From contig DATKNU010000202.1 in NCBI GenBank assembly GCA_035541195.1, forward strand, positions 1-20,698: 20,698 nt of DNA, read 5' to 3'. Shown here one piece after another: positions 14,042 to 20,698 of the stretch (position 1 is its first letter; each line of letters starts with the position of its first letter). Under the pieces are notes generated by a model that was given only the letters and a program-made list of their open reading frames with translations, had not been told where the DNA came from and searched no databases. The stretch comes from Muellerivita sp035541195. Its GTDB lineage: Bacteria; Oederibacteriota; Muellerivitia; Muellerivitales; Muellerivitaceae. Made by a program: the position numbers and the translations under genes.

Positions 14042-15025
14042 TCACAAGACCGACGACAGGATCAAACTGCCGGCCGCGCCCAAGGCCCAAAGCGGGAAAA
14101 GCTCCTCGCGGCGCATGCCCTGCTTGTTTTGAAGGTCGGTTTGGGCCAAACGGCCCACCGTCTTTTGGATTTGGGCGAGCCCCTCGGGGCTGTCGCCGTG
14201 CAGGAAGACCCCCCCGGTTTGCTCGGCGATTTTCATGAGCGTGGCCTCGTCCAAACGGCTGATATGCACGTTGCCGTTGGCGTCTTTTTTGAAATCGGCT
14301 TCCCCCCAGAAAGAGGTGCCATCGGGGATCGGTCGACCCTGCCGGGTCCCCACCCCCACGGTGATGATGGGCACCTTTTGGGCCGCGGCGGCCCGGCAGG
14401 CGTCCCCCACATTAGACGTCCCATCGGTGATTTCCCCATCGGTCAAAAGCAGGATGGCCTTGCCGCGCTTGGAATCCTTCGGGAAGGCCCCGAGGGCCGC
14501 CTGGATTCCCGCGCCGATGTCGGTTCCGCCCAGTTCCAGCATGTCCGGGTCGGCCTTTTCCAGGATTTGGGACAGGGTGTCCAGGTCCAGCGTCAAGGGC
14601 ACCTGCACCAGGGCTTGGCCTGAAAAAACCACCAACCCCACCCGGTCCCCATCCAGGGTGCCCAGCCAATCCTCCAGCGCCTTCTGGGCCGCCGCCAGCC
14701 GGTTGGGGGCCACGTCCTGGGTCAGCATGCTCTTGGAAACATCCAACACCACCATGATGTCGCTGCCCCGCAGCGTCACATCCTGGGGCATGAGCCGGCC
14801 CTGCAGGCGGGCCGCCCCGACCAGCACGGCGAAAAGCCCGAAGAGCATCAAGGCCCCCTTGGCCACCCGGCGGCCCCAGGCCCATCCCAAAGGCAGCCAC
14901 AGGTTTTGCTCGCCCAAGCGGGCTAGGTCGCGGCGGTCCTGCCAAAAACCGTAAAGGCTCCAGATCGCCCAAATGAGGAACAGCCCGCCCAGGGGCCAAA
15001 GCCAGGAAGGATTCGCGAAATTCAT
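14042..15025 (-). CDS. BatB-like VWA-domain membrane protein
   Basis: 327 residues with two N-terminal membrane spans (about 9-28 and 53-73), a periplasm- or cytoplasm-facing VWA domain and a C-terminal hydrophobic segment (about 312-327). The metal-ion-dependent adhesion site is complete: D95-x-S97-x-S99 in LDVSKSM, the Thr in ELGGTDIG and the Asp in LLLTDGEITDG. VWA proteins of this type partner with MoxR ATPases. The start is ATG 15025 (MNFANPSWLW), overlapping the batA-like stop (ATGA); the upstream part of the open frame to 15124 reads through batA in another frame and is not real. Confidence 0.9.
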   Translation of the reverse strand: MNFANPSWLWPLGGLFLIWAIWSLYGFWQDRRDLARLGEQNLWLPLGWAWGRRVAKGALMLFGLFAVLVGAARLQGRLMPQDVTLRGSDIMVVLDVSKSMLTQDVAPNRLAAAQKALEDWLGTLDGDRVGLVVFSGQALVQVPLTLDLDTLSQILEKADPDMLELGGTDIGAGIQAALGAFPKDSKRGKAILLLTDGEITDGTSNVGDACRAAAAQKVPIITVGVGTRQGRPIPDGTSFWGEADFKKDANGNVHISRLDEATLMKIAEQTGGVFLHGDSPEGLAQIQKTVGRLAQTDLQNKQGMRREELFPLWALGAAGSLILSSVL

Positions 15026-16119
15026 GGCAGGGTCCTTAAAACCGTCAACCCCAGCACCATGTCCAGGGCCAGGATCAGGAAAGCCGCGAGCAAAAAGTAG
15101 GCCCCCAGCTCGTTGTATTGCCAATCGGTGACGGTCACGGCGTCATGCTTTTCCAACCGGGCGATTTTTCCCAGGACCGCCTTGAGGGACGCGTTGTCGG
15201 AGGCGCTGTAAGCTTCCCCGCCGGTCAGGCGGGCCACTTCCCTCAAAAGCACCATGTCCACCGGATCTTCCTTGGCGATCTCGCCCGTTTGGGGATCCAC
15301 ATAATAACGGGTGCGGCCGCTGTCGTCCTTGAAGATGGCCAAAGTGGGTTCCAGGCTGCCGATCCCGATGGCGTAGATTTTCACGCCCTGCCGGGCCGCG
15401 AGTTTGGCCGCCGTCAGGGGATCGATCCGGCTGGCGTTGTCGCCGCCGTCGGTCAAAAGGATGATGGCCTGGTGGTTCTTATTTCCCGGATCCGGGGCCC
15501 GGTCCCCCGTGAGCTTGGAAAGGACCGATCCTTCCGGGGCGCCGTCCTTTTCCCCAGCGCCCTTTTGGAGCCGGTTGAGGCAGGCTACCAGCGCGTCCCC
15601 GATGGCGGTGCCGTCCACCTTGACCGATCCCACCTCCACGTTTTGCAGCAGCGTCTTCACGACCTGGGTGTCGGTGGTCATGGGACATTGGGTGAAGGGC
15701 AAACGGGCGAAGACTTCGATGCCCACCTGCACGTTTTGCACTTGGTCCAGGAACTCGGCCAGGAATTTCTTGGCCGCCTCCACCCGGCTGGGCTTCAAGT
15801 CCATCAGGCGCATGGATCCCGAAACGTCGAAGGCCACGAAAAGGTCGGTGACCGGTTTTTTCTCCTCCACCTTTTTATGCCCGGATTGGGGCCGGGCCGC
15901 GGCGATGAGGCAAAGGGCCAGGACCAACAGGCGCAAAAACCAGGGAAAGGCCAAGGCCGAGAGGAATCCGGGGGCGGCCCCCACCAGGGGGGCGTTGCCC
16001 ACGAACAAGGTGGCCCGCTTGGACCGGGCGGCCCACCAAAAAAACCAGGGGACGAAGGGCAGGGCCAAAAGGGCCCATAGCCACTGGGGATTGGCGAAAT
16101 GAAGGGAGGCGGGTTCCAC
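15022..16119 (-). CDS. BatA-like VWA-domain membrane protein
   Basis: 365 residues: an N-terminal FANPQWLW opening typical of BatA/BatB proteins, membrane spans at about 14-31 and 58-75, a VWA domain and a last span at about 342-362. The metal site is complete (FDVSGSM with D98, S100, S102; KVDGTAIGDAL; ILLTDGGDNAS). An insertion of about 25 residues (around LQKGAGEKDGAPEGSV) separates the Thr and Asp motifs. The GTG start directly abuts the DUF58 stop (TGAGTG), and the stop overlaps batB, so the three are translationally coupled. It probably acts with the neighbouring MoxR ATPase; the substrate is unknown. Confidence 0.9.
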   Translation of the reverse strand: MEPASLHFANPQWLWALLALPFVPWFFWWAARSKRATLFVGNAPLVGAAPGFLSALAFPWFLRLLVLALCLIAAARPQSGHKKVEEKKPVTDLFVAFDVSGSMRLMDLKPSRVEAAKKFLAEFLDQVQNVQVGIEVFARLPFTQCPMTTDTQVVKTLLQNVEVGSVKVDGTAIGDALVACLNRLQKGAGEKDGAPEGSVLSKLTGDRAPDPGNKNHQAIILLTDGGDNASRIDPLTAAKLAARQGVKIYAIGIGSLEPTLAIFKDDSGRTRYYVDPQTGEIAKEDPVDMVLLREVARLTGGEAYSASDNASLKAVLGKIARLEKHDAVTVTDWQYNELGAYFLLAAFLILALDMVLGLTVLRTLP

Positions 16120-17001
16120 TCAGCGCCTGCCCATGCGCTCGAGCCGGCGGCGGAAAAACCGCATCAGCACCGGAACCACGTTTTGACCCGCCTCAATCTC
16201 CAGCTTATCCGCGCCCTGGCCGGTCAGGAGCCGCAATTGGCCGTCCCGGAAGAGGGCCGCCCGCCGGCGGGCTTCCTGCGAGGCCGGGGACAGGAATCCC
16301 ACACCGCCGCCTTCGGGGTCGCGGACCGCCAACCGCGCGGCGACGGGAAGTTGCCTTTCAATGGGATCCTCCAACACCGCGGCCACCAGGTCGTGGCGCC
16401 GGGCCAGCACGCCCGCCGCGGCCGGCGGCAAGGGATCGGTGAAATCGGAGACCAGCAGCACCACGCTGCGGCGCTTCAAGGCCGAGTTCAGGACGCGCAG
16501 GGCCGGCGCGAAATCGGTCTTGCGTCCCTGGGGCTTGAAGCCCACCAGTTCCCGCAACACCCGCAGGGCCCCCGCCTTGCCCCGGCGGGGCGGCATGAAA
16601 TATTCCACCCGGTCCGTGAAGACCAAAAGCCCCACCCGGTCCTGGTGCTGGACCGCCGCGAAGGCCAGCGCCGCGCAAAGCCGCAGCGCGGTCTCGCGCT
16701 TGCTGGAAGGGCCCGTGCCGTGCCAAAGGGAGGCCGACAAGTCCACCGCCAGGATCATCTGCAGTTCCCGTTCTTCAATGAAGGTCTTCACGAAAGGGCT
16801 GCTCAGGCGGGCGGTGACGTTCCAATCGATGGCCCGGTGGTCGTCCTCCGGGCTATATTCGCGCACCTGGTCGAATTCCAGGCCCTGGCCGCGGAAACTG
16901 CTTTTGTAGAAACCGCGCAGGAGGGTTTCCACCGCGCCGCGGGTGACGACTTCCAGCCGGTGGACTTCTTGGAGGATGGACGGGGAGTCCTGGTTTTTCA
17001 T
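16120..17001 (-). CDS. DUF58 domain protein (MoxR-associated, VWA-like)
   Basis: 293 soluble residues. The DUF58 core is clear: FRGQGLEFDQVREYSPEDD, RAIDWNVTARLSSPFVKTF and EERELQMILAVDLSASL, with the metal-site DxSxS at 87-91, then LLVFTDRVEYFMPPRRGK and the strand VVLLVSDFTDP. DUF58 proteins are regular partners in MoxR/VWA operons, probably cytoplasmic adaptors. The C-terminus is Arg-rich. The start at 17001 has no evident ribosome binding site and lies 17 nt after the small membrane protein gene, suggesting coupling. Confidence 0.9.
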   Translation of the reverse strand: MKNQDSPSILQEVHRLEVVTRGAVETLLRGFYKSSFRGQGLEFDQVREYSPEDDHRAIDWNVTARLSSPFVKTFIEERELQMILAVDLSASLWHGTGPSSKRETALRLCAALAFAAVQHQDRVGLLVFTDRVEYFMPPRRGKAGALRVLRELVGFKPQGRKTDFAPALRVLNSALKRRSVVLLVSDFTDPLPPAAAGVLARRHDLVAAVLEDPIERQLPVAARLAVRDPEGGGVGFLSPASQEARRRAALFRDGQLRLLTGQGADKLEIEAGQNVVPVLMRFFRRRLERMGRR

Positions 17002-17018
17002 GTGGGTTTAGACGGTTC

Positions 17019-17357
17019 TCAGGCCTTGCGGGTTCTGCCAAAACGCGCGGGCAAGAGCCTGAAAAACAAGGCGCCCCAGAAGAGGGCCAGGACGACGATG
17101 ATCAGGGCGTTGAGGCCCAGGGCCTTGACCGAATCCAGCCCATAGTGGTCCTCGAGGGCGTTATAAACGAACCAAAAACCCGCCAAGAGCGGCCCGGTCA
17201 GGGAAACCAAAAGGGCCTGGGCCATGAAAAGCGGGCGCTTGGATTTGACGATCCGGGGTTTCCAAAAGAAAGCGAAGGCCAAGGCGCCCAGGAAAATCAG
17301 CAGGCAGAAACCAAGGACGATTTGCTGGGCCTGTTGCTCGGTGATGAGTTCCTGCAT
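17019..17357 (-). CDS. Small three-span membrane protein, unknown
   Basis: Not recognised. 112 residues with three hydrophobic segments (about 13-32, 42-68 and 82-102) separated by short basic loops (KPRIVKSKRP; final RFGRTRKA), so the C-terminus is probably cytoplasmic. A purine-rich AAGGCGGGG precedes the ATG. It sits 14 nt after another small membrane protein gene and 17 nt before the DUF58 gene, so it is likely part of the same complex. It occupies the operon position where a separate small membrane protein gene such as DUF4381 might be expected, but has no DUF4381 pattern. Confidence 0.75.
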   Translation of the reverse strand: MQELITEQQAQQIVLGFCLLIFLGALAFAFFWKPRIVKSKRPLFMAQALLVSLTGPLLAGFWFVYNALEDHYGLDSVKALGLNALIIVVLALFWGALFFRLLPARFGRTRKA

Positions 17358-17371
17358 GGCCCCGCCTTAAG

Positions 17372-17554
17372 TTAGGAGTTGAAGAAATTCGGGACGGCCC
17401 AGAGCAACACCGAGAGGAACATCAAAATCGTGCCGCCCAACATGACCATGGCCCAATAGGTGTCCTGGGGCTTGGGGGTGGAATCGGACTTCCAAAGCCC
17501 CAGGTTGAAAAGCACGTAACCCAGCACGATTCCCACGATCCATCCTGGAGCCAT
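17372..17554 (-). CDS. Small two-span membrane protein, unknown
   Basis: Not recognised. 60 residues: a span at about 4-21 (GWIVGIVLGYVLFNLGLW), a polar loop with KSDSTPKPQDTY, and a span at about 32-55, giving a helical hairpin. GAGGGAACA directly precedes the ATG. A longer overlapping frame (17367-17732) is a shadow that crosses the zinc-ribbon gene. Gene spacing favours a real gene co-transcribed with its downstream partner. Confidence 0.65.
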   Translation of the reverse strand: MAPGWIVGIVLGYVLFNLGLWKSDSTPKPQDTYWAMVMLGGTILMFLSVLLWAVPNFFNS

Positions 17555-17607
17555 TGTTCCCTCGCTTAAGACTTAAAATCGATCCGAAGATTAAAACCGG
17601 CGACGCC

Positions 17608-17865
17608 TTAATTCCCGTTCGGGCAGGGATCCGGGCTGCCGCAAGCCCCGCAACCGCCCATGGAAGGCGGGTTTTCCGGCGCCGGGGCCGGACGAGAGTC
17701 GTTCTGGTAGAACCCGCTTCCCTTGAGCACAAATCCCACCGAGGCCGAAATCAGCCTTTGCACCCGGGCCCCGCAGCTCGGGCAGGCCGAAAGGGCCTCG
17801 TCCTGGATGGACTGCCAAACCTCAAAGCGCCCGCAGGCGGGGCATTGGTAATCGTAATGGGGCAC
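17608..17865 (-). CDS. FmdB-family zinc-ribbon protein
   Basis: 85 residues matching FmdB-type putative regulatory proteins: an N-terminal PHYDYQCPACGRFEVWQ opening with paired CxxC motifs (CPAC and CPSC) that would bind one zinc, a central VQRLISASVGFVLKGSGFYQ stretch, a Pro/Ala linker and a Cys-rich tail (GGCGACGSPDPC). The family's biochemical role is unsettled. The GTG at 17865 has GGAGG five bases upstream. The frame is open to 17892, but that region contains the promoter -10, so the shorter start is right. It heads the MoxR/VWA operon, 53 nt before the first small membrane gene. Confidence 0.85.
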   Translation of the reverse strand: MPHYDYQCPACGRFEVWQSIQDEALSACPSCGARVQRLISASVGFVLKGSGFYQNDSRPAPAPENPPSMGGCGACGSPDPCPNGN

Positions 17866-17870
17866 GCCGA

Positions 17871-17875
17871 CCTCC
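17871..17875 (-). promoter_or_regulatory. Ribosome binding site deciding the fmdB-like start
   Basis: GGAGG is five bases upstream of GTG 17865, within the roughly 20-nt leader predicted from the promoter. Confidence 0.75.
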
Positions 17876-17891
17876 GGGATGAAACGGATCA

Positions 17892-17920
17892 ATGATAGGG
17901 GGAAGCCCGGGGGGTGTCAA
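17892..17920 (-). promoter_or_regulatory. Near-consensus promoter of the fmdB-like/MoxR/VWA operon
   Basis: A perfect TTGACA (17920-17915), a 17-nt spacer and TATCAT (17897-17892, five of six). The spacer is almost all G and C. The expected start is near 17885, about 20 nt before the fmdB-like GTG. It is the only strong promoter seen for the 8-kb run down to the terminator at 9852-9813. Confidence 0.8.
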
Positions 17921-17929
17921 CGCCGCGGG

Positions 17930-19009
17930 CTACTGGGAAGCCTCGGCCATTTCCTTTTCCATGAGGGGCTGGAATTTTTTCTTGTCGTTGGCCTTCAGAT
18001 AGGCCTGCTCGGCGGTGATCCGGCCCGCCTCCAGGTATTTCATCAGGCATTGGTCCATGGTCTGCATGCCGGCCTTGGCCCCCATTTCAATGAAAGCCTG
18101 GATCCCGGACACCTTGCCGGTGCGGATGAGGTTGGGGAGGCTCTTTTCGTAAATCAGGATTTCCACGGCCGCGCAACGTCCCTTGCCGTCCTTGGTGGGG
18201 CAAAGTTGCTGGGCCACGATGCCCTTGGTGCTGGCCGCCAGCGCCCCCCGGGCCTTGTCCCGCTCGTCGGGCGGGAAGACGTTGATGATGCGGTCGATGG
18301 TCTTGGCCGCCGAGTTGGTGTGCAGGGTGCCGAAGACCAGCACCCCCATTTCGGCGGCCGCGATGGCCAAGGAGATCGTCTCATAGTCGCGCATTTCCCC
18401 CACCAAGATGATGTCGGGGTCCTGGCGCATGGAGGAGCGCAGGGCCGCCTTGAAGGAATGGGTGTCGCGGTGCACCTCGCGTTGGGTGATCTTGCATTTC
18501 TTGACCGGATGCACGAACTCGATGGGGTCCTCGATGGTGAGGATATTGGCCTCGCGGTTGCTGTTGATGTCGTCGATGACCGCCGCCAGCGTGGTGGACT
18601 TCCCCGATCCCGTGGGGCCCGTCACCAAGATGAGGCCCCGCTTGGTCTTGGCCAGTTGCTTCAAAACCGGCGGCATGCCCAGGTCGTCCAGGGTGAGGAT
18701 CTTGGCCGGGATGGTGCGGAAGACCGCCGCCATGCCCTGCTGGTTGAAGAAGACATTGGCGCGAAAGCGCGCCAGGCTCGGCACCTCATAAGCGTAGTCA
18801 TAATCGTGCCGGGCCCAGGAAATCTCCCACTGCTCGGGCGTCATGGTCTCGTAGAGCAGCACATGCATGACCTGCTCCGTGATGACCCAATCGGCGAGCG
18901 GCACCAACTCCCCCTTGGCGCGGATGAGCGGGGGGTTGCCGATCGTCAGGTGCAGGTCGGAAGCCTTTCGCTCCACCATGGTCTTGAAGAGCTCGTCGAT
19001 CGTGGCCAC
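17930..19009 (-). CDS. PilU-like type IV pilus retraction ATPase
   Basis: 359 residues; a hexameric cytoplasmic ATPase of the PilT/PilU group that powers pilus disassembly. The N-terminal ASDLHLTIGNPPLIRAKGEL region is typical. Walker A is canonical (GPTGSGKST, about 131-139); the Asp-box ITIEDPIEFVH, Walker B DIILVGEMRDYET and the His-box FGTLHTNSA are intact. IVAQQLCPTKDGKGRCAAVEIL resembles PilU, and the retraction motif is degenerate (LPNLIRTGKVSGIQ). Its GTG overlaps the upstream pilT-like stop by one base, with GGAGGAG at a good distance. PilU usually needs PilT, consistent with the pairing. No other pilus genes are in the window. Confidence 0.88.
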   Translation of the reverse strand: MATIDELFKTMVERKASDLHLTIGNPPLIRAKGELVPLADWVITEQVMHVLLYETMTPEQWEISWARHDYDYAYEVPSLARFRANVFFNQQGMAAVFRTIPAKILTLDDLGMPPVLKQLAKTKRGLILVTGPTGSGKSTTLAAVIDDINSNREANILTIEDPIEFVHPVKKCKITQREVHRDTHSFKAALRSSMRQDPDIILVGEMRDYETISLAIAAAEMGVLVFGTLHTNSAAKTIDRIINVFPPDERDKARGALAASTKGIVAQQLCPTKDGKGRCAAVEILIYEKSLPNLIRTGKVSGIQAFIEMGAKAGMQTMDQCLMKYLEAGRITAEQAYLKANDKKKFQPLMEKEMAEASQ

Positions 19010-20043
19010 TAGCTCTCCTCCGCCAGGATCTCATCCATCTGGGCCTGGGTGATCTTCTTGGCGGCCACCAGCGCGCGCAGGGACGTCTCCATGGATTGCA
19101 TGCCTTGGGACATGCCGGTCATGATCAGCGAGGGGATCTTGTGGGTGTCGCCGTCGCGGATGGTGTTGGCCATGGCCAGGCTGTTCACTAAAATCTCGAA
19201 GGCCGGCACCATGGCGGTGCCCTCGGCGTTCACCAACAGGCGCTGGGAGATGATGCCCACCAGGCTTTCGGACAGGCTGGCCACGGCCTGGGATTGCTCG
19301 GAAGCCGGAAAAAGGTTCACCACGCGGGAAATGGTGGCCGCCGCCGAGCCCGTATGCAGCGTCCCAATGACCAAGTGCCCCGTCTCGGCGGCGGTCAGGG
19401 CCAATCCCATGGTCTCGGTGTCGCGCATCTCGCCCACCATGATGATGTCCGGGTCCTCGCGAAGCGCGCTGCGCAAGGCCGAGGAAAAACTGGCCGTGTG
19501 GGGCCCCACGCTGCGCTGGTTGATGAGCGACTTCTTGCGCTGGTGGATGTACTCGATGGGGTCCTCGATGGTGATGATATGCTCATCGCTCTCGGAGTTG
19601 AGGTAATCGACCAAGGCCGCGCAAGTGGTGGACTTGCCGCTGCGCCCCGGGCCCGTGATGAGGATGAGCCCCTGGTTGACGTCGGCGAATTTCTTGAGGA
19701 TGGCGGGCAGGCCCAACTCGTCGATCGAGGACACCCGGGAGCTGAAATGGCGCAAGACCGCGTCCCAGCCCTTGCGCTGGCGGTAGGCATTGACCCGGAA
19801 GCGCTCGCCATTGGCCATGGTATAGGCCGTGTCCACTTCCCAATCGGTTTTGAGCTTCTCGGCCAGGGTGGGATCCAAGATTTCGAAGATCAGCTCCTCG
19901 CATTCCTGGACGGAAAGGGCTTGGTCCGTGATGGGGGTCAGCCGCCCCAATTGGCGCACGTAAACGGGGGATTCGGAGGCCAGATGCAGGTCCGAACCTT
20001 TGCGGTCAATGCAGGCCTGGAGATAGGAATCAAGTTTGGGCAT
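19009..20043 (-). CDS. PilT-like type IV pilus retraction ATPase
   Basis: 344 residues, first of the tandem pair. The N-terminal KGSDLHLASESPVYVRQLG region, a Walker A GPGRSGKST (about 131-139; the usual T-G pair is replaced by G-R but GxxxxGKS is kept), ITIEDPIEYIH, Walker B DIIMVGEMRDTETMG and IGTLHTGSA are seen. AMANTIRDGDTHKIPS corresponds to PilT's retraction motif AIRNLIRE, so this copy is more PilT-like than its neighbour. The frame is open to 20226, but the promoter at 20126-20098 falls inside that extension, and family starts fix the ATG at 20043. It has its own promoter after the groEL terminator. Confidence 0.9.
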   Translation of the reverse strand: MPKLDSYLQACIDRKGSDLHLASESPVYVRQLGRLTPITDQALSVQECEELIFEILDPTLAEKLKTDWEVDTAYTMANGERFRVNAYRQRKGWDAVLRHFSSRVSSIDELGLPAILKKFADVNQGLILITGPGRSGKSTTCAALVDYLNSESDEHIITIEDPIEYIHQRKKSLINQRSVGPHTASFSSALRSALREDPDIIMVGEMRDTETMGLALTAAETGHLVIGTLHTGSAAATISRVVNLFPASEQSQAVASLSESLVGIISQRLLVNAEGTAMVPAFEILVNSLAMANTIRDGDTHKIPSLIMTGMSQGMQSMETSLRALVAAKKITQAQMDEILAEES

Positions 20044-20097
20044 GGTCCGCTTTGAAAACCGTGGTAACGGCAAGCGTCCTTGGAGGGGACACCCAGG

Positions 20098-20126
20098 AAA
20101 ATAGACCCATTGAAGGGCGAAGTCAA
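20098..20126 (-). promoter_or_regulatory. Promoter of the pilT-pilU pair
   Basis: TTGACT (20126-20121), a spacer of 17 nt and TATTTT (20103-20098). The start would be near 20091, giving a leader of about 48 nt. The rest of the 230-nt gap to the groEL terminator shows no gene. Confidence 0.6.
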
Positions 20127-20270
20127 CCCAAAGAAAAACCCATTTCGCCGCGCCCCAAACGGCCTGTTCCAACCCAATAACGCGATGGCGGACGCGCAAA
20201 CACAAAGGGCGTCGAAAACCCAACAATTTTGCTCGGTCTGTCTTGGCGGCAGAATCTTTTTCGGCGCCTC

Positions 20271-20308
20271 AAAACAAAAAGGCCCCGGCGGTTACCCGCC
20301 GGGGCCTT
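20271..20308 (-). terminator. Intrinsic terminator of groEL
   Basis: A 13-bp perfect GC-rich stem (core GGCCCCGGCGG, 20306-20296 pairing with 20291-20281, extended by two A-T pairs), a four-base loop, then TTTTTGTTTT. It lies 50 nt beyond the groEL stop. Confidence 0.93.
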
Positions 20309-20357
20309 CTAAAACTCAAAACTTAAGGCTCGGAACTTCTAACTCGCCTTTAGGCGA

Positions 20358-20698
20358 TTAGTAGTCCATCCCTCCGCCCATGCCGCCCATCCCGCCCATG
20401 CCGGGAGCGCCGCCCGCGTGGGCGTCCTTCTTTTCGGGAATGTCGGTGATGAGCGTCTCGGTGGTCAAGGCCAATCCGGCGACCGAAGCCGCGTTCTGGA
20501 TGGCGCTACGGACCACTTTGGCCGGGTCGATGACGCCCGAGGCCACCAGGTCCTCATAAGCGCCGGTCTCGGCGTTGTAGCCCACGTTTTGCTTCTCGGA
20601 CAGGACCTTGGCGATGACCACCGATCCTTCCCCGCCGGCGTTGCCGACGATTTGGCGCAGGGGCTCTTCCAGCGAGCGCAACACGATCTTCGCGCCGA
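20358..20698 (-). CDS. groEL: Chaperonin GroEL, C-terminal 112 residues (5' end outside window)
   Basis: The frame runs in from the right edge. It shows the GroEL equatorial-domain end: EEPLRQIVGNAGGEGSVV, YNAETGAYEDLVASGVIDP, KVVRSAIQNAASVAGLALT and TETLITDIPEKK, then the flexible GGM tail (GMGGMGGMGGGMDY). GroEL is the cytosolic folding chamber used with GroES. The stop TAA at 20358 is followed by a strong terminator, so groEL is the last gene of its unit. Confidence 0.97.
   Translation of the reverse strand, partial: GAKIVLRSLEEPLRQIVGNAGGEGSVVIAKVLSEKQNVGYNAETGAYEDLVASGVIDPAKVVRSAIQNAASVAGLALTTETLITDIPEKKDAHAGGAPGMGGMGGMGGGMDY

Noticed and set aside
17367..17732. 121-codon frame overlapping the zinc-ribbon and 60-residue genes
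   Set aside because: It conflicts with two better-supported genes; its product is Arg-rich without hydrophobic or domain pattern.
20044..20226. N-terminal extension of the pilT-like frame
   Set aside because: It contains the TTGACT-N17-TATTTT promoter, and PilT family proteins start at the equivalent of 20043.

Overview
All convincing genes in this GC-rich window lie on the minus strand, so transcription runs from high to low coordinates. The source looks like an uncultured Gram-negative-type bacterium. The signs are a signal-peptide and lipoprotein export style, a tandem PilT/PilU-type pair, a GroEL with a GGM tail, GGAGG ribosome binding sites, and a very large secreted protein that ends in a FlgD/T9SS-like immunoglobulin-fold domain after long Thr/Pro stalks. 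That last style is familiar from several little-cultivated phyla, but I cannot assign a phylum from the sequence.

Layout in transcription order. (1) The 3' end of groEL (20698-20358) is closed by a strong intrinsic terminator (20308-20271). (2) A good sigma70-type promoter (20126-20098) leads into two coupled retraction-ATPase genes, pilT-like (20043-19009) and pilU-like (19009-17930). (3) A near-consensus promoter (17920-17892) starts a ten-gene run: an FmdB-type zinc ribbon, two small membrane proteins, a DUF58 protein, two von Willebrand factor A (VWA) membrane proteins (BatA- and BatB-like), a TPR protein (BatC-like), a BatD-like protein, a MoxR AAA+ ATPase and a two-domain lipoprotein. 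Most genes overlap or lie within 20 nt of each other. The exceptions are a 53-nt gap after the zinc ribbon and a structured 180-nt gap before moxR. The run ends at an intrinsic terminator (9852-9813). (4) A monocistronic 6.6-kb gene (9766-3125) has an extended -10 promoter so close to its ATG that the mRNA should be almost leaderless. It encodes a 2213-residue secreted protein: 12 NHL blades, a second seven-unit propeller, a beta-sandwich, a right-handed beta-helix, three Thr/Pro stalks and the C-terminal domain. The longest stalk carries a 126-bp tandem repeat. (5) A housekeeping operon follows: yicC-like, gmk, rpoZ and coaBC (coaBC runs off the left edge), with a candidate promoter at 3107-3079 and an internal one before rpoZ.

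Functionally, the housekeeping ends (GroEL; YicC/Gmk/RpoZ/CoaBC) flank surface-related cargo: twitching-pilus retraction motors, a MoxR/VWA envelope chaperone-like system, and a giant adhesin-like or surface-display protein. The MoxR/VWA operon has an unusual gene order and content, and it is the best candidate here for a variant system not described in this form.
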